From JBMNGN01 sp050949865 (lineage in GTDB: Bacteria; Bacillota; Syntrophomonadia; Syntrophomonadales; Syntrophomonadaceae): a stretch of 64,000 bases of DNA. The stretch covers positions 372,001-436,000 of the forward strand of contig JBMNGN010000001.1 of the NCBI GenBank assembly GCA_050949865.1, in the 5' to 3' direction. A model generated the notes under the pieces. It made no database searches. It saw only the letters and a list, made by a program, of their open reading frames with translations, and had not been told where the DNA came from. Shown one piece after another: positions 44,449-52,484 of this stretch. Made by a program: the position numbers and the translations under genes. How positions within the stretch are numbered: position 1 is the first letter of the stretch; each line of letters begins with the position of its first letter.

Positions 44449-44476
44449 AGAGGCCATCCCTTCGGGACAGCCTCTT
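44449..44476 (-). terminator. Terminator after the HU gene
   Basis: AAGAGGC and GCCTCTT enclose an inner TCCC/GGGA stem; the minus-strand side continues TTGTTTTCC. It lies about 10 bases beyond the HU stop. Confidence 0.75.
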
Positions 44477-44486
44477 TTAAGAAGAA

Positions 44487-44813
44487 CTATTTTTTCTTGC
44501 CTTTTTTCTTAGCCGCAGGAGCTTTGGGTTGTGGTTTCTTTTCTACAACGGCTTCTTTCAGGGATTTCCCCGGTTTAAATGCAGGGACTTTAGTTGCAGG
44601 AACTTTGATTTCTTCACCTGTTGCTGGACTTATAACTTTTCTTTCTTTACGGTCTCTAACCTCGAAACTACCAAAGCCTATGATCTGTACTTTTTCTCCA
44701 TTAGCCAATGCCTGTTGAATGGTTTCTACGGTTGCATCCAAGGCTTTAGCAGCATCCTTTTGGGTCATTTCTGCTTTCTCGGCTACAGATTTAACAAGTT
44801 CCGATTTGTTCAC
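44487..44813 (-). CDS. HU-family DNA-binding protein with basic tail
   Basis: A 108-residue nucleoid protein. The HU core (1-90) shows NKSELVKSVAEKAEMTQKDA and IIGFGSFEVRDRKERKVISP, including the DNA-minor-groove arm. It carries an extra tail KKPQPKAPAAKKKGKKK not found in the 90-residue Bacillus HU. The start is GTG at 44813, with AGGGAGGACTTGTC upstream. Lys/Ala/Pro-rich tails in other HU proteins increase DNA or RNA binding; the role here is inference. Confidence 0.93.
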   Translation of the reverse strand: MNKSELVKSVAEKAEMTQKDAAKALDATVETIQQALANGEKVQIIGFGSFEVRDRKERKVISPATGEEIKVPATKVPAFKPGKSLKEAVVEKKPQPKAPAAKKKGKKK

Positions 44814-45028
44814 GACAAGTCCTCCCTTTAAGTTTATTACCATAAATTATGATACTCAATTATTCCCCAAAAAAGCGGTAATTCCTGCTTTCAAAGATAA
44901 ATTTTTTAATCCTTGTTTAAAAGTTTATCCCGGTGACTATTTCTAATATTCATTTTCCCAAATCCGAATAAGTTTTATGCATCAAAAACCCTATTTATCG
45001 GCAATGCATAAATATATTTTGTGCTAAT

Positions 45029-46132
45029 TTATATCCTGGTCAGGGCTGTTAGGTTCTGGCACGGTAGAACAGCAACATTTTTAAAAGCCGAATTCAGTAA
45101 ACCGCACAGATAATCGATGACAATCTGCTCTGTTCCCTGGTGGCCAGCGTCGATGAGAAACAACCCATTCGCTTCAGCTTTTTTTATGTCATGGTATTTT
45201 AAATCACCGGTTATTAAAACATCTACTCCTTGAGCAACGGCCGCATCAATCATGCTTCCCCCTGAACCGCTTACTACCGCCACCTTATTCACCATACCGG
45301 TTAATTCTCCACTGACTCCCACTTCTTTTAAACCCAGGCAGGTTCTGATCCAGACGGCCAATTCCTCTAAACTCCTGGCTTCATTAAGGTATCCTTTTCT
45401 TCCCAGGCTGTAGACAAAACCTTGATTATTTAGCGGATACAAATCATAGGCTACTTCCTCATAAGGATGGGCTTCTTCCATGGCTTTCAATACCCTCTCC
45501 AGATCCTTTTCGTATACTACAGTCTCCAGTCGGTATTCCCGGACCTCTTCCAGAGTATTGGCAGCTCCTATGAACGGGTTAGCATCCTCTCCGGGGCGAA
45601 ATGTGCCTATCCCTTCAACCCTAAAAGTGCAATCCGAGTATTTTCCGATATTTCCTGCACCAGCCTGAGCAATTGCTTCCCTGACCTGATTAACATGGTT
45701 AACCGGAACGAAAACCGCCAGTTTTATAAGCTGCTCCTGCCGGTGCTGGTATAAAGGTTCTATCCGCTCCAGGCCGATTTTTTCGGCCAGGATTTGGTTT
45801 AATCCATGAGGAGCCGCATCCAGATTGGTATGGGCACAGTAGACACTTATTTTGGCTCGGATCAGTCTGGTGATTAATTTTCCCTGAGGATTATCATAAT
45901 TAATGGTCTTAATGGCATCGAATATTAGCGGATGGTGGGAAATAATCAAATTTACCCGGTTCTTGATTGCCTGTTCCACTATATAGTCGTCAATATCAAG
46001 ACAAACTATAATCTTTTCTACCCGCTGCTTGACTGAACCTATGTGCAATCCCACATTGTCCCATGGTTCCGCTAGATAAGCTGGAAAATGATGTTCCAAT
46101 TTTTCAATAATATCCTTAACCATCACCTTCAT
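45029..46132 (-). CDS. Nif3-like dinuclear metal center protein (DUF34/YqfO)
   Basis: A 367-residue protein of the Nif3 family, formerly called GTP cyclohydrolase type 2. WDNVGLHIG and LIISHHPLIFDAIKTI with the downstream GDLKYHDIKKAE and DAGHQGTE supply the two-metal site; the central insert of about 110 residues (PII-like) is the long Firmicutes form. ATG at 46132 is used (GGAGG 9 bases before). It overlaps trmK by 17 bases, the conserved trmK-yqfO pair after sigA in other Firmicutes. Biochemical role is unsettled. Confidence 0.9.
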   Translation of the reverse strand: MKVMVKDIIEKLEHHFPAYLAEPWDNVGLHIGSVKQRVEKIIVCLDIDDYIVEQAIKNRVNLIISHHPLIFDAIKTINYDNPQGKLITRLIRAKISVYCAHTNLDAAPHGLNQILAEKIGLERIEPLYQHRQEQLIKLAVFVPVNHVNQVREAIAQAGAGNIGKYSDCTFRVEGIGTFRPGEDANPFIGAANTLEEVREYRLETVVYEKDLERVLKAMEEAHPYEEVAYDLYPLNNQGFVYSLGRKGYLNEARSLEELAVWIRTCLGLKEVGVSGELTGMVNKVAVVSGSGGSMIDAAVAQGVDVLITGDLKYHDIKKAEANGLFLIDAGHQGTEQIVIDYLCGLLNSAFKNVAVLPCQNLTALTRI

Positions 46133-46802
46133 ACAATATCTCCTCCAGTTCAGCAATGATTTTCCGGTACGGTTCCAGCCGTTTTACCTTATCTTCCTGG
46201 CTATACCTTTGAGAGTGGCCAATATTGTTTAATAAGAATCTGTACTTTTCATATATTGCCCTCAGGTATTCCTTCTTATATTGGCAATTAGATTGCAAAA
46301 TAACCGGCCCGATTTCTCTTTCTAAAGGAGATAGGCTATACGGGGATTGACCGGGCATACTGCTTAACACCACAAAATACCTGTTTTTTACCCGAACCAG
46401 CCTTTCATCAAGAATCGGCCAGCCCTTTAAAGCAAGAAAGCTTCGAAGTACCTGAACCCTGCTCATCGGTTGAAAAATATACCTCTTGAAACTATTGGAC
46501 TTTCGCCAGTCATAGGATAAGATACTTACGATGTTGTCTGCTCCCATTCCAGCTATGATTATACTGCCAACTTCACCTTCGGCCAGGACTTGAAGGCCAT
46601 CACCTTTTCTGGCTTGCACTTTATTCTGGCAGGAATTGTCTGCAATGGTGACCAGGACTCTCCTGTATGGCTCTTCTGATACGTCTGTGACAATGGCCCA
46701 TGGTATCAAACGGTTTTTCAGCAAATATACCGCTAGCTTGGCGTGATCAGCCCCAATATCAGCAATCGGTTCTCCCTTGATGATCATATCGGCTATTGCC
46801 AA
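46116..46802 (-). CDS. trmK: tRNA (adenine22-N1)-methyltransferase TrmK
   Basis: A 228-residue (or slightly longer) class I methyltransferase for A22 of tRNA. GEPIADIGADHAKLAVYLLK is the SAM-binding motif I and GSIIIAGMGADNIVSIL a family block. TTG at 46802 lacks a ribosome site. In frame upstream, CTG at 46820 follows GGGGG by 6 bases and would give an N-terminus KDERLLAIADMI, closer to homologs (KLDQRLLAIA). The true start may thus be non-canonical. It is paired with the Nif3-like gene. Confidence 0.88.
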   Translation of the reverse strand: MAIADMIIKGEPIADIGADHAKLAVYLLKNRLIPWAIVTDVSEEPYRRVLVTIADNSCQNKVQARKGDGLQVLAEGEVGSIIIAGMGADNIVSILSYDWRKSNSFKRYIFQPMSRVQVLRSFLALKGWPILDERLVRVKNRYFVVLSSMPGQSPYSLSPLEREIGPVILQSNCQYKKEYLRAIYEKYRFLLNNIGHSQRYSQEDKVKRLEPYRKIIAELEEILYEGDG

Positions 46803-46837
46803 CAGTCTTTCATCTTTCAGAACAATCCCCCACTAAC

Positions 46838-46866
46838 AAGAGTCCTGGTTTGGCACCAGGACTCAA
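46838..46866 (-). terminator. Hairpin after trpB2
   Basis: GAGTCCTGG/CCAGGACTC form a perfect 9-bp stem with a 7-base loop; the minus-strand side continues TTGTTAG, a weak U-tract. It lies 30 bases after the trpB2 stop and before trmK. Confidence 0.6.
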
Positions 46867-46895
46867 AATCGAATTAGTTATTATGGCATATATTA

Positions 46896-48257
46896 TTAAA
46901 TGCTAGGTAGATTTTTCAGGCTTTTTTCCAGGGCTTCATCTGAAAACTCAACATCTTCAGTGATCCCTGACAGATAACCATCATAGGCGCTTAGATCCAG
47001 GTGCCCGTGACCGCTCAGGTTAAATACGATGCTCTTCACCGCACCTTCCTCTTTTGCTTTGAGGGCTTCATTAATCGCAACCCTTATGGCATGTGAGGAT
47101 TCTGGCGCAGGCACTATTCCCTCGGTTTGAGCAAACATGACTGCAGCTTGGAAAACCCCGTTTTGAAGAACTGAAGTAGCCTCTATCAACCCATCATGAT
47201 AAAGCCTGCTTACCAAGGGCGATTCACCGTGATATCTAAGCCCCCCTGCATGGATACCCGGTGGAGTAAAATCATGTCCCAGGGTATACATTTTTAACAG
47301 CGGTGTAAAACCTGCTACATCACCATAATCATAGGCAAATACCCCTTTGGTTAAAGTAGGGCATGCGGCTGGCTCAACGGCTAATAATTTGACCTTTTTG
47401 CCGGCTATCTTATCTGGTATAAACGGAAACGCAATCCCCGCAAAATTGCTTCCCCCTCCGCAACAGCCAATCACAATGTCAGGATAATCATCCACCATCT
47501 CCATTTGCAGTTTGACCTCCTGGCCGATAATCGACTGGTGCAGACACACGTGGTTTAAAACACTGCCCAAAGAATAATTAGTATCCTCACGGTTCATTGC
47601 ATCTTCAACTGCCTCGCTGATAGCCAGGGCTAACGTGCCTGGGGTGTCGGGATCGTTTTCTAAAGCCTTCCGGCCGCTGTTGGTTAACTGACTGGGACTT
47701 GGCACGCACTTACCTCCATAGGTTTCCATCAGAATCCGGCGGTAAGGCTTTTGGTAGTAGCTGACTTTAACCATGTAAATCATGGCCTCAAGCCCGAAAT
47801 ATTTGCAGGCTAAAGCCAATGCTGTCCCCCATTGCCCAGCTCCAGTCTCAGTGGTTATTCTTTTAATCCCCTGGATCTTATTATAATAAACCTGGGGTAA
47901 AGCTGAATTCAGTTTATGACTGCCTACCGGGCTCACCCCCTCGTATTTATAGTAAATACGGCAAGGGGTATCTAATGCTTTTTCCAATCCCCGCGCTCTG
48001 AAAAGCGGTGAAGGTCTCCACTTTTTATAAAATTCTCTTATTTCCCGGGGTATTTCAATAAACCTCTCTGTAGATACCTCCTGCATAATCAGCTCTCTGG
48101 CAAACAGAGGCTCCAGATCACTGGGAGAAAGCGGTTTTTTAGTGACTGGATGAAGACCGGGGTCTAATGGATTGGGCATATCAGCCTGTACATTGTACCA
48201 GAATTTCGGGATTTTATCCTCGGGTAAGATAATCTTGGTAAGCTCTTCTCTACTCAT
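46896..48257 (-). CDS. TrpB2-type tryptophan synthase beta chain
   Basis: A 453-residue PLP enzyme of the TrpB2 class, longer than canonical TrpB. The PLP lysine lies in SPVGSHKLNSALPQVYY; TETGAGQWGTALALACKYFG and CCGGGSNFAGIAFPF (phosphate-binding loop) are present, as is FNLSGHGHLDLSAYDGYLSG near the end. TrpB2 joins indole to serine (or phosphoserine). No trpA or other trp gene is adjacent, which is typical of this class; it may salvage indole. Confidence 0.92.
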   Translation of the reverse strand: MSREELTKIILPEDKIPKFWYNVQADMPNPLDPGLHPVTKKPLSPSDLEPLFARELIMQEVSTERFIEIPREIREFYKKWRPSPLFRARGLEKALDTPCRIYYKYEGVSPVGSHKLNSALPQVYYNKIQGIKRITTETGAGQWGTALALACKYFGLEAMIYMVKVSYYQKPYRRILMETYGGKCVPSPSQLTNSGRKALENDPDTPGTLALAISEAVEDAMNREDTNYSLGSVLNHVCLHQSIIGQEVKLQMEMVDDYPDIVIGCCGGGSNFAGIAFPFIPDKIAGKKVKLLAVEPAACPTLTKGVFAYDYGDVAGFTPLLKMYTLGHDFTPPGIHAGGLRYHGESPLVSRLYHDGLIEATSVLQNGVFQAAVMFAQTEGIVPAPESSHAIRVAINEALKAKEEGAVKSIVFNLSGHGHLDLSAYDGYLSGITEDVEFSDEALEKSLKNLPSI

Positions 48258-48404
48258 CTAACTCATCTCTCCTCTCAATTCTCTTCGTAGTGACAGGTGT
48301 AGTATAGCATAATCATACGGTTAAAACAAGTTACAAGCGACTTTTATAGGCCTGATTTAACTTCCTGGCTCCTGTGTTAATTTCATAGCATGGATAACTA
48401 ACAG

Positions 48405-48434
48405 TTGATTTTTCGCTGGATGAAAACCTATAAT
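48405..48434 (+). promoter_or_regulatory. Promoter of the thi transport operon
   Basis: -35 TTGATT (48405-48410) and -10 TATAAT (48429-48434) with an 18-base spacer. Transcription would begin about 7 bases later, just ahead of the TPP aptamer. Confidence 0.75.
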
Positions 48435-48444
48435 TAATAAAACA

Positions 48445-48529
48445 CAAAGGGGAGCTGGTTCGGCCGGCTGAGAGTGGGGTTAACCCTTACCCTTGAACCT
48501 GATCTGGATAATGCCAGCGTAGGGAGAGA
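48445..48529 (+). promoter_or_regulatory. TPP riboswitch (THI box)
   Basis: The consensus is nearly complete: GGGGAGC, then GGCTGAGAGTGGGG, ACCCTTGAACCTGATCTGG and ATAATGCCAGCGTAGGGA. It binds thiamine pyrophosphate and shuts off the downstream operon via the adjacent terminator. Confidence 0.96.
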
Positions 48530-48546
48530 TAGTACGAGATCAGTCC

Positions 48547-48586
48547 AACTGCTCCTATGCATGTCATTATGAGCAGTTATTTTTTT
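48547..48586 (+). terminator. TPP-controlled terminator
   Basis: AACTGCTC (48547-48554) and GAGCAGTT (48571-48578) form the stem, followed by TTTTTTT. It is placed 18 bases after the aptamer and immediately before the first gene of the operon. Confidence 0.88.
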
Positions 48587-48603
48587 GGAAAGGAGGCCTT
48601 TTT

Positions 48604-48894
48604 ATTCCGCAAGCAAATTTGAGCCTGCAGATAATACCCATCGTCCCGGAGAATGAAGTTTATAGCCTGGTAGATGAGGTCATTAAAATAATCCAGGATT
48701 CTGGCCTCAATTATGTCGTCGGACCCATGGAAACCACCATTGAAGGAGACCTGGATACATTGCTGGAACTGGTTAAAAAAGCCCATGAAACCTGCATTGA
48801 ACTCAATGCTACCCGGGTACTTTCCGTGGTTAAAATCGATTACAAGCCAAGCGGAGTGACTATTGATGAAAAAATCGCCGGTTATTATAAGTAA
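48604..48894 (+). CDS. Thiamine-binding protein, MTH1187/YkoF-like family
   Basis: A 96-residue small alpha/beta protein. ASLxIQ-type beginning (LSLQIIPIVPENEVYSLVDE) and YVVGPMETTIEGDLDTLLEL match the MTH1187/DUF77 family, which binds thiamine or its precursors. The usual start would be TTG at 48619, but it lies 24 bases from AAAGGAGG. In frame, ATT at 48604 has that site at 8 bases and yields an N-terminus (M)PQANLSLQII like homologs. It is the first gene after the TPP switch and overlaps the permease by 29 bases. Confidence 0.82.
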   Translation: MPQANLSLQIIPIVPENEVYSLVDEVIKIIQDSGLNYVVGPMETTIEGDLDTLLELVKKAHETCIELNATRVLSVVKIDYKPSGVTIDEKIAGYYK

Positions 48895-49639
48895 AATTGC
48901 ACCCACTTCCCTACTAATTTCACTTTTCATCGTATGGGAATCAGCAGTGAGAATAAGCGGTATACCGGCCTATATTATGGCCACTCCCAGCCAGGTGGCC
49001 AGAGTTATAATTGAATCCAAATCTCTTATCTGGTATCATACCCAGATTACTATGCTGGAAGCCCTCACCGGCTTCCTCGTTTCAATTGCCCTGGCTTTTT
49101 TAATTGCTTACTTGCTAAATAAGTACTATTGTTTGAAAAGAACTATATACCCCTTGCTGATTTTATCCCAGACGGTTCCCCTTATTGTGTTGGCTGTATT
49201 ATTTATCATCTGGTTTGGGTTTGGCCTATTTCCCAAAATACTGGTAGTGGTTTTAGTCTGTTTTTTCCCCGTTTCCATCAACCTTATTAATGGCCTTGAA
49301 TCCGTGGACCCAGACCAGTTGAACCTGTTCCGTTCCATGGGGGCTAATTACTGGCAGATTTTTAAAATCGTTAAACTGCCTTCAGCTATGCCCTCTTTTT
49401 TTTCCGGATTAAGAATATCTGCAACTTACAGCATTATGGCCGCTGTCATTGGGGAATGGATGGGGGCTCAGCGCGGTCTGGGCTATTACATGACAATACA
49501 GCAAAAAGCTTTTGCCATGGATAAGGTCTTGGCATCCGTGGCTGTAATCTGCCTGTTAAGCTTGTTGTTGGTTAAAACCATTGAGCTGCTGGAATACCTG
49601 ATTATCCCGTGGAATAGGTATAAAAACCGGCCAAATTAA
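48866..49639 (+). CDS. ABC transporter permease, ThiX-like
   Basis: A 257-residue inner-membrane permease of the SsuC/ThiX type. About six membrane segments are visible, among them FLVSIALAFLIAYLL, LLILSQTVPLIVLAVLFII and LVVVLVCFFPVSINLI; the EAA loop FRSMGANYWQIFKIVKLPSA contacts the ATPase. ATG at 48866 has GGAGTG 8 bases before. With the binding protein and ATPase downstream and the TPP switch upstream it imports a thiamine-related pyrimidine or thiamine. Confidence 0.9.
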   Translation: MKKSPVIISKIAPTSLLISLFIVWESAVRISGIPAYIMATPSQVARVIIESKSLIWYHTQITMLEALTGFLVSIALAFLIAYLLNKYYCLKRTIYPLLILSQTVPLIVLAVLFIIWFGFGLFPKILVVVLVCFFPVSINLINGLESVDPDQLNLFRSMGANYWQIFKIVKLPSAMPSFFSGLRISATYSIMAAVIGEWMGAQRGLGYYMTIQQKAFAMDKVLASVAVICLLSLLLVKTIELLEYLIIPWNRYKNRPN

Positions 49640-49664
49640 ATCTTAAAAGGAGTGATTGATTTTA

Positions 49665-50651
49665 ATGAAGAAGAACCTTCCCTTAATTATCATAACCTTG
49701 CTTTTCCTCTTCTTGGTGGTTGGTTGTAATGACAGCCAAACCAGGCCAGATGAAAGCCAAGATAAAGTGAGTATAATACTGGATTGGGTCCCAAACACTA
49801 ACCATACCGGCCTTTATGTGGCTCAGGACCAGGGTTTTTTTGCTGATGAAGGTATTGAGGTTGAAATATTAAATCCCGGTGAAGCCGGGGCTGCACAGCT
49901 GATCGCCGCCGGTCAAGGGGATTTTGGAATCAGTTACCAAGAAGAAGTAACTATTGCCCGTTCTCAGGGCATTCCCATAGTAGCAATAGCCGCTGTAATT
50001 CAACATAATACCTCCGGTTTTGCTTCGCCTGCCGACAGGAATATCCAAACCCCTGCCGACTTTGAAAACAAGACATATGGGGGCTGGGGCTCCCCGGCAG
50101 AGACCGCAGTTTTAAAAGCTTTGATGGCCAAGCATCAGGCAGACTTTGGAAAAATCAACCTGGTCAACATTGGAGATGCCGACTTTTTTGTAAGCCTGGA
50201 AAAAGATATCGATTTTGCTTGGATTTATTATGGATGGACCGGAATTGAAGCTGAACTGAAGAATATGGATTTAAATTTCATAAAACTAAGAGATGAACAT
50301 GAAGCGCTTGATTTCTATACTCCAGTAATAATAGCCAGTGAACAAACCATTGCTGAAAAGCCAGAATTAGTAAAGAAATTCCTTAAGGCAGTTGCCAAAG
50401 GATATAGCTTCGCTATTGAAAAACCAGATGAGGCAGCTCGGATTCTTCTTAGCCGGGTGCCGGAATTAGATCAAGATCTGGTGATAGCCAGCCAGAATTA
50501 CCTGGCCAAGGAATACCAGGCAGATGCACCCCGGTGGGGAGAAATGAAACCGGAAATCTGGAAAAAATACAGTGATTTCATGTACGATAACGGGTTAATC
50601 GAACGGTCAATTGAGGTGGAAAAGGCGTTCACCAATTATTTTCTGCCTTAA
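49665..50651 (+). CDS. Thiamine-precursor-binding lipoprotein, NMT1/ThiY-like
   Basis: A 328-residue solute-binding protein. A lipoprotein signal (LIIITLLFLFLVVGCND, Cys about residue 21) anchors it outside the membrane. DWVPNTNHTGLYVAQDQGFF is the NMT1/THI5-like motif, as in ThiY binding formylaminopyrimidine; GAAQLIAAGQGDFGISYQEE and FAWIYYGWTGIEAEL follow. ATG at 49665 has AAAGGAG upstream. Ligand is probably a thiamine precursor, not proved. Confidence 0.92.
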   Translation: MKKNLPLIIITLLFLFLVVGCNDSQTRPDESQDKVSIILDWVPNTNHTGLYVAQDQGFFADEGIEVEILNPGEAGAAQLIAAGQGDFGISYQEEVTIARSQGIPIVAIAAVIQHNTSGFASPADRNIQTPADFENKTYGGWGSPAETAVLKALMAKHQADFGKINLVNIGDADFFVSLEKDIDFAWIYYGWTGIEAELKNMDLNFIKLRDEHEALDFYTPVIIASEQTIAEKPELVKKFLKAVAKGYSFAIEKPDEAARILLSRVPELDQDLVIASQNYLAKEYQADAPRWGEMKPEIWKKYSDFMYDNGLIERSIEVEKAFTNYFLP

Positions 50652-50686
50652 TACCGTTGCCGTTCCATAGGGGTTAGGAGGATTAC

Positions 50687-51415
50687 ATGGAGGTAATAAG
50701 AGTAAATAAGGTCAGTAAAACCCTGGATAATGTTCCTACATTAGACCAGATTTCTCTATCCCTGCAATTAGACGAATTTGTAGTGATCTTGGGCCCCAGC
50801 GGATGCGGCAAAAGTACTCTTTTCAATATAATTGCCGGATTAATCACTCCAGATAAAGGATCAGTAGTGATTAAGGGGGAGGATTGGAGCGGGCGCACCG
50901 GCCGGGTCAGCTATATGCAGCAAAAAGACCTGCTCCTGCCTTCCTGCAATGTTATTGATAATGTATCCATCCCGTTGTTGTTAAAGGGTTACAGTAAAAA
51001 AGCAGCTCGCAAGGTTGCCGGGGATTATATGAAGGAGTTTGGCTTGGACGGTTTTGCTTTGTTTTATCCCCGGCAGCTTTCCGGCGGCATGAAACAGCGT
51101 GCAGCCTTGCTGAGAACCTACCTGTTTGCCAGTGATATCCTGCTTCTTGACGAGCCTTTTGCATCCCTAGATGCAATTACCCGAAGGAAAATGCACAAAT
51201 GGCTGATAGAAATACGCAGGCGCTGGTTATCTTCCATACTTTTTATTACTCACGACATAGAGGAAGCTCTGCTGCTGGCCGACCGCATCTATGTTTTTTC
51301 CTCCAGGCCGGCCAGGGTAAAAGCCGAATATAATCTATTGGACATTAATAATGAGCAAAGAGAAAGAATTAAACAGGAAATAACAGGTATACTGGAAGAG
51401 GAAGCCATTGATTAA
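50687..51415 (+). CDS. ABC transporter ATPase, ThiZ-like
   Basis: A 242-residue nucleotide-binding subunit. Walker A is LGPSGCGKST, the signature QLSGGMKQRAALLRTYLF, Walker B LLLDEPFASLDA and the H-loop ITHDIEEALLLADR. This is the nitrate/sulfonate/taurine-type ATPase that drives ThiXY-like importers. GTTAGGAGGATTAC precedes ATG at 50687. Last gene of the operon. Confidence 0.93.
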   Translation: MEVIRVNKVSKTLDNVPTLDQISLSLQLDEFVVILGPSGCGKSTLFNIIAGLITPDKGSVVIKGEDWSGRTGRVSYMQQKDLLLPSCNVIDNVSIPLLLKGYSKKAARKVAGDYMKEFGLDGFALFYPRQLSGGMKQRAALLRTYLFASDILLLDEPFASLDAITRRKMHKWLIEIRRRWLSSILFITHDIEEALLLADRIYVFSSRPARVKAEYNLLDINNEQRERIKQEITGILEEEAID

Positions 51416-51463
51416 CCTTGCCCCATAGCTCCCTCAATAAGACACAGTGTAGCCAAATGCCAA

Positions 51464-52462
51464 CTAAACTACTTTAAGGGCATCTTCTTTACGGTCATAG
51501 TCTTTTATTGAAGTTTCCCATCGCTTACAACGGTCACCCCAATAAGCCAGGACCTTATTATCTCTTTTAATACAAACCACTTCACACATATTGGGGCAGC
51601 CTTTACATTCAAAACTGCTGGTTTTAAATTCCCCGGTTAAGATAAAATCCCCACCCTTGAATGAGGTTGGCTGGTCAGATTCCAGCCTTTGTTCTCTGGC
51701 TAAAATGGCTGAACCTATGGCTCCCATCACATCATAGTGCTCCGGCACCATTATCCGGTGCTTTAAAACCCTTTCGAAGGCCTTTCTTAAGCCTAGGTTG
51801 GCTGCAACCCCTCCCTGAAATATAATTGGCTCTTCTATTTTTTTCCCTTTGCCTACATTGCTAAGGTAGTTTCTCACTAAGGCTTCGCATAAGCCCATGA
51901 GGATATCTTTTTCCGGATAACCCATCTGTTGTTTGTGAATCATATCTGATTCGGCAAAGACTCCGCATCGGCCTGCTATTCTAACCGGCTGATCTGATTC
52001 GATGGCCTTTTGGCCAAAGTCTTCAATGGCAATATTGAGACGGGATGCCTGCTGATCGAGAAACGATCCGGTACCGGCAGCACAGACCGTATTCATGGCA
52101 AAATCGTAAACAATCCCATTTCTTAGGATTATTATTTTGGAGTCTTGTCCTCCTATTTCAATAATGGTGCGCACCTCTGGGTAGTAATAAGAGGTAGCTA
52201 CTGCGTGGGCAGTGATTTCGTTTTTTACAATATCCGCCCCCAGTATTACTGCCGCTAAGTACCGGCCGCTGCCGGTAGTCCCAACTCCAACTATCCTAAT
52301 ACTCTCTGTGTTTTCCATTATCTCCTGGTAGCCTTCTTTAATAGCCTTGATTGGGTTTCCCCGGGTCCGCAGGTATACCTTTTTTACCAGTCTGCCGTCT
52401 TCATCCAGCAAAACCAAGTTGCTACTGACTGAACCTATGTCAACCCCCAAATAGCAATGCAA
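51464..52462 (-). CDS. CoA-substrate-specific enzyme activase (HgdC/BadFG-type)
   Basis: A 332-residue ASKHA-fold ATPase. CYLGVDIGSVSSNLVLLD and IIEIGGQDSKIIIL are the nucleotide-binding blocks; NTVCAAGTGSFLDQQASRL and IAGRCGVFAESDMIH provide the two cysteines that hold a bridging [4Fe-4S] cluster between subunits. It would inject a low-potential electron, using ATP, into a partner of the 2-hydroxyacyl-CoA dehydratase family. A C-terminal Cys cluster CKGCPNMCEVVCIKR is additional. It follows the two dehydratase-like genes. Confidence 0.9.
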   Translation of the reverse strand: MHCYLGVDIGSVSSNLVLLDEDGRLVKKVYLRTRGNPIKAIKEGYQEIMENTESIRIVGVGTTGSGRYLAAVILGADIVKNEITAHAVATSYYYPEVRTIIEIGGQDSKIIILRNGIVYDFAMNTVCAAGTGSFLDQQASRLNIAIEDFGQKAIESDQPVRIAGRCGVFAESDMIHKQQMGYPEKDILMGLCEALVRNYLSNVGKGKKIEEPIIFQGGVAANLGLRKAFERVLKHRIMVPEHYDVMGAIGSAILAREQRLESDQPTSFKGGDFILTGEFKTSSFECKGCPNMCEVVCIKRDNKVLAYWGDRCKRWETSIKDYDRKEDALKVV

Positions 52463-52484
52463 GTTTTTTACCTCCTTAAAATTT

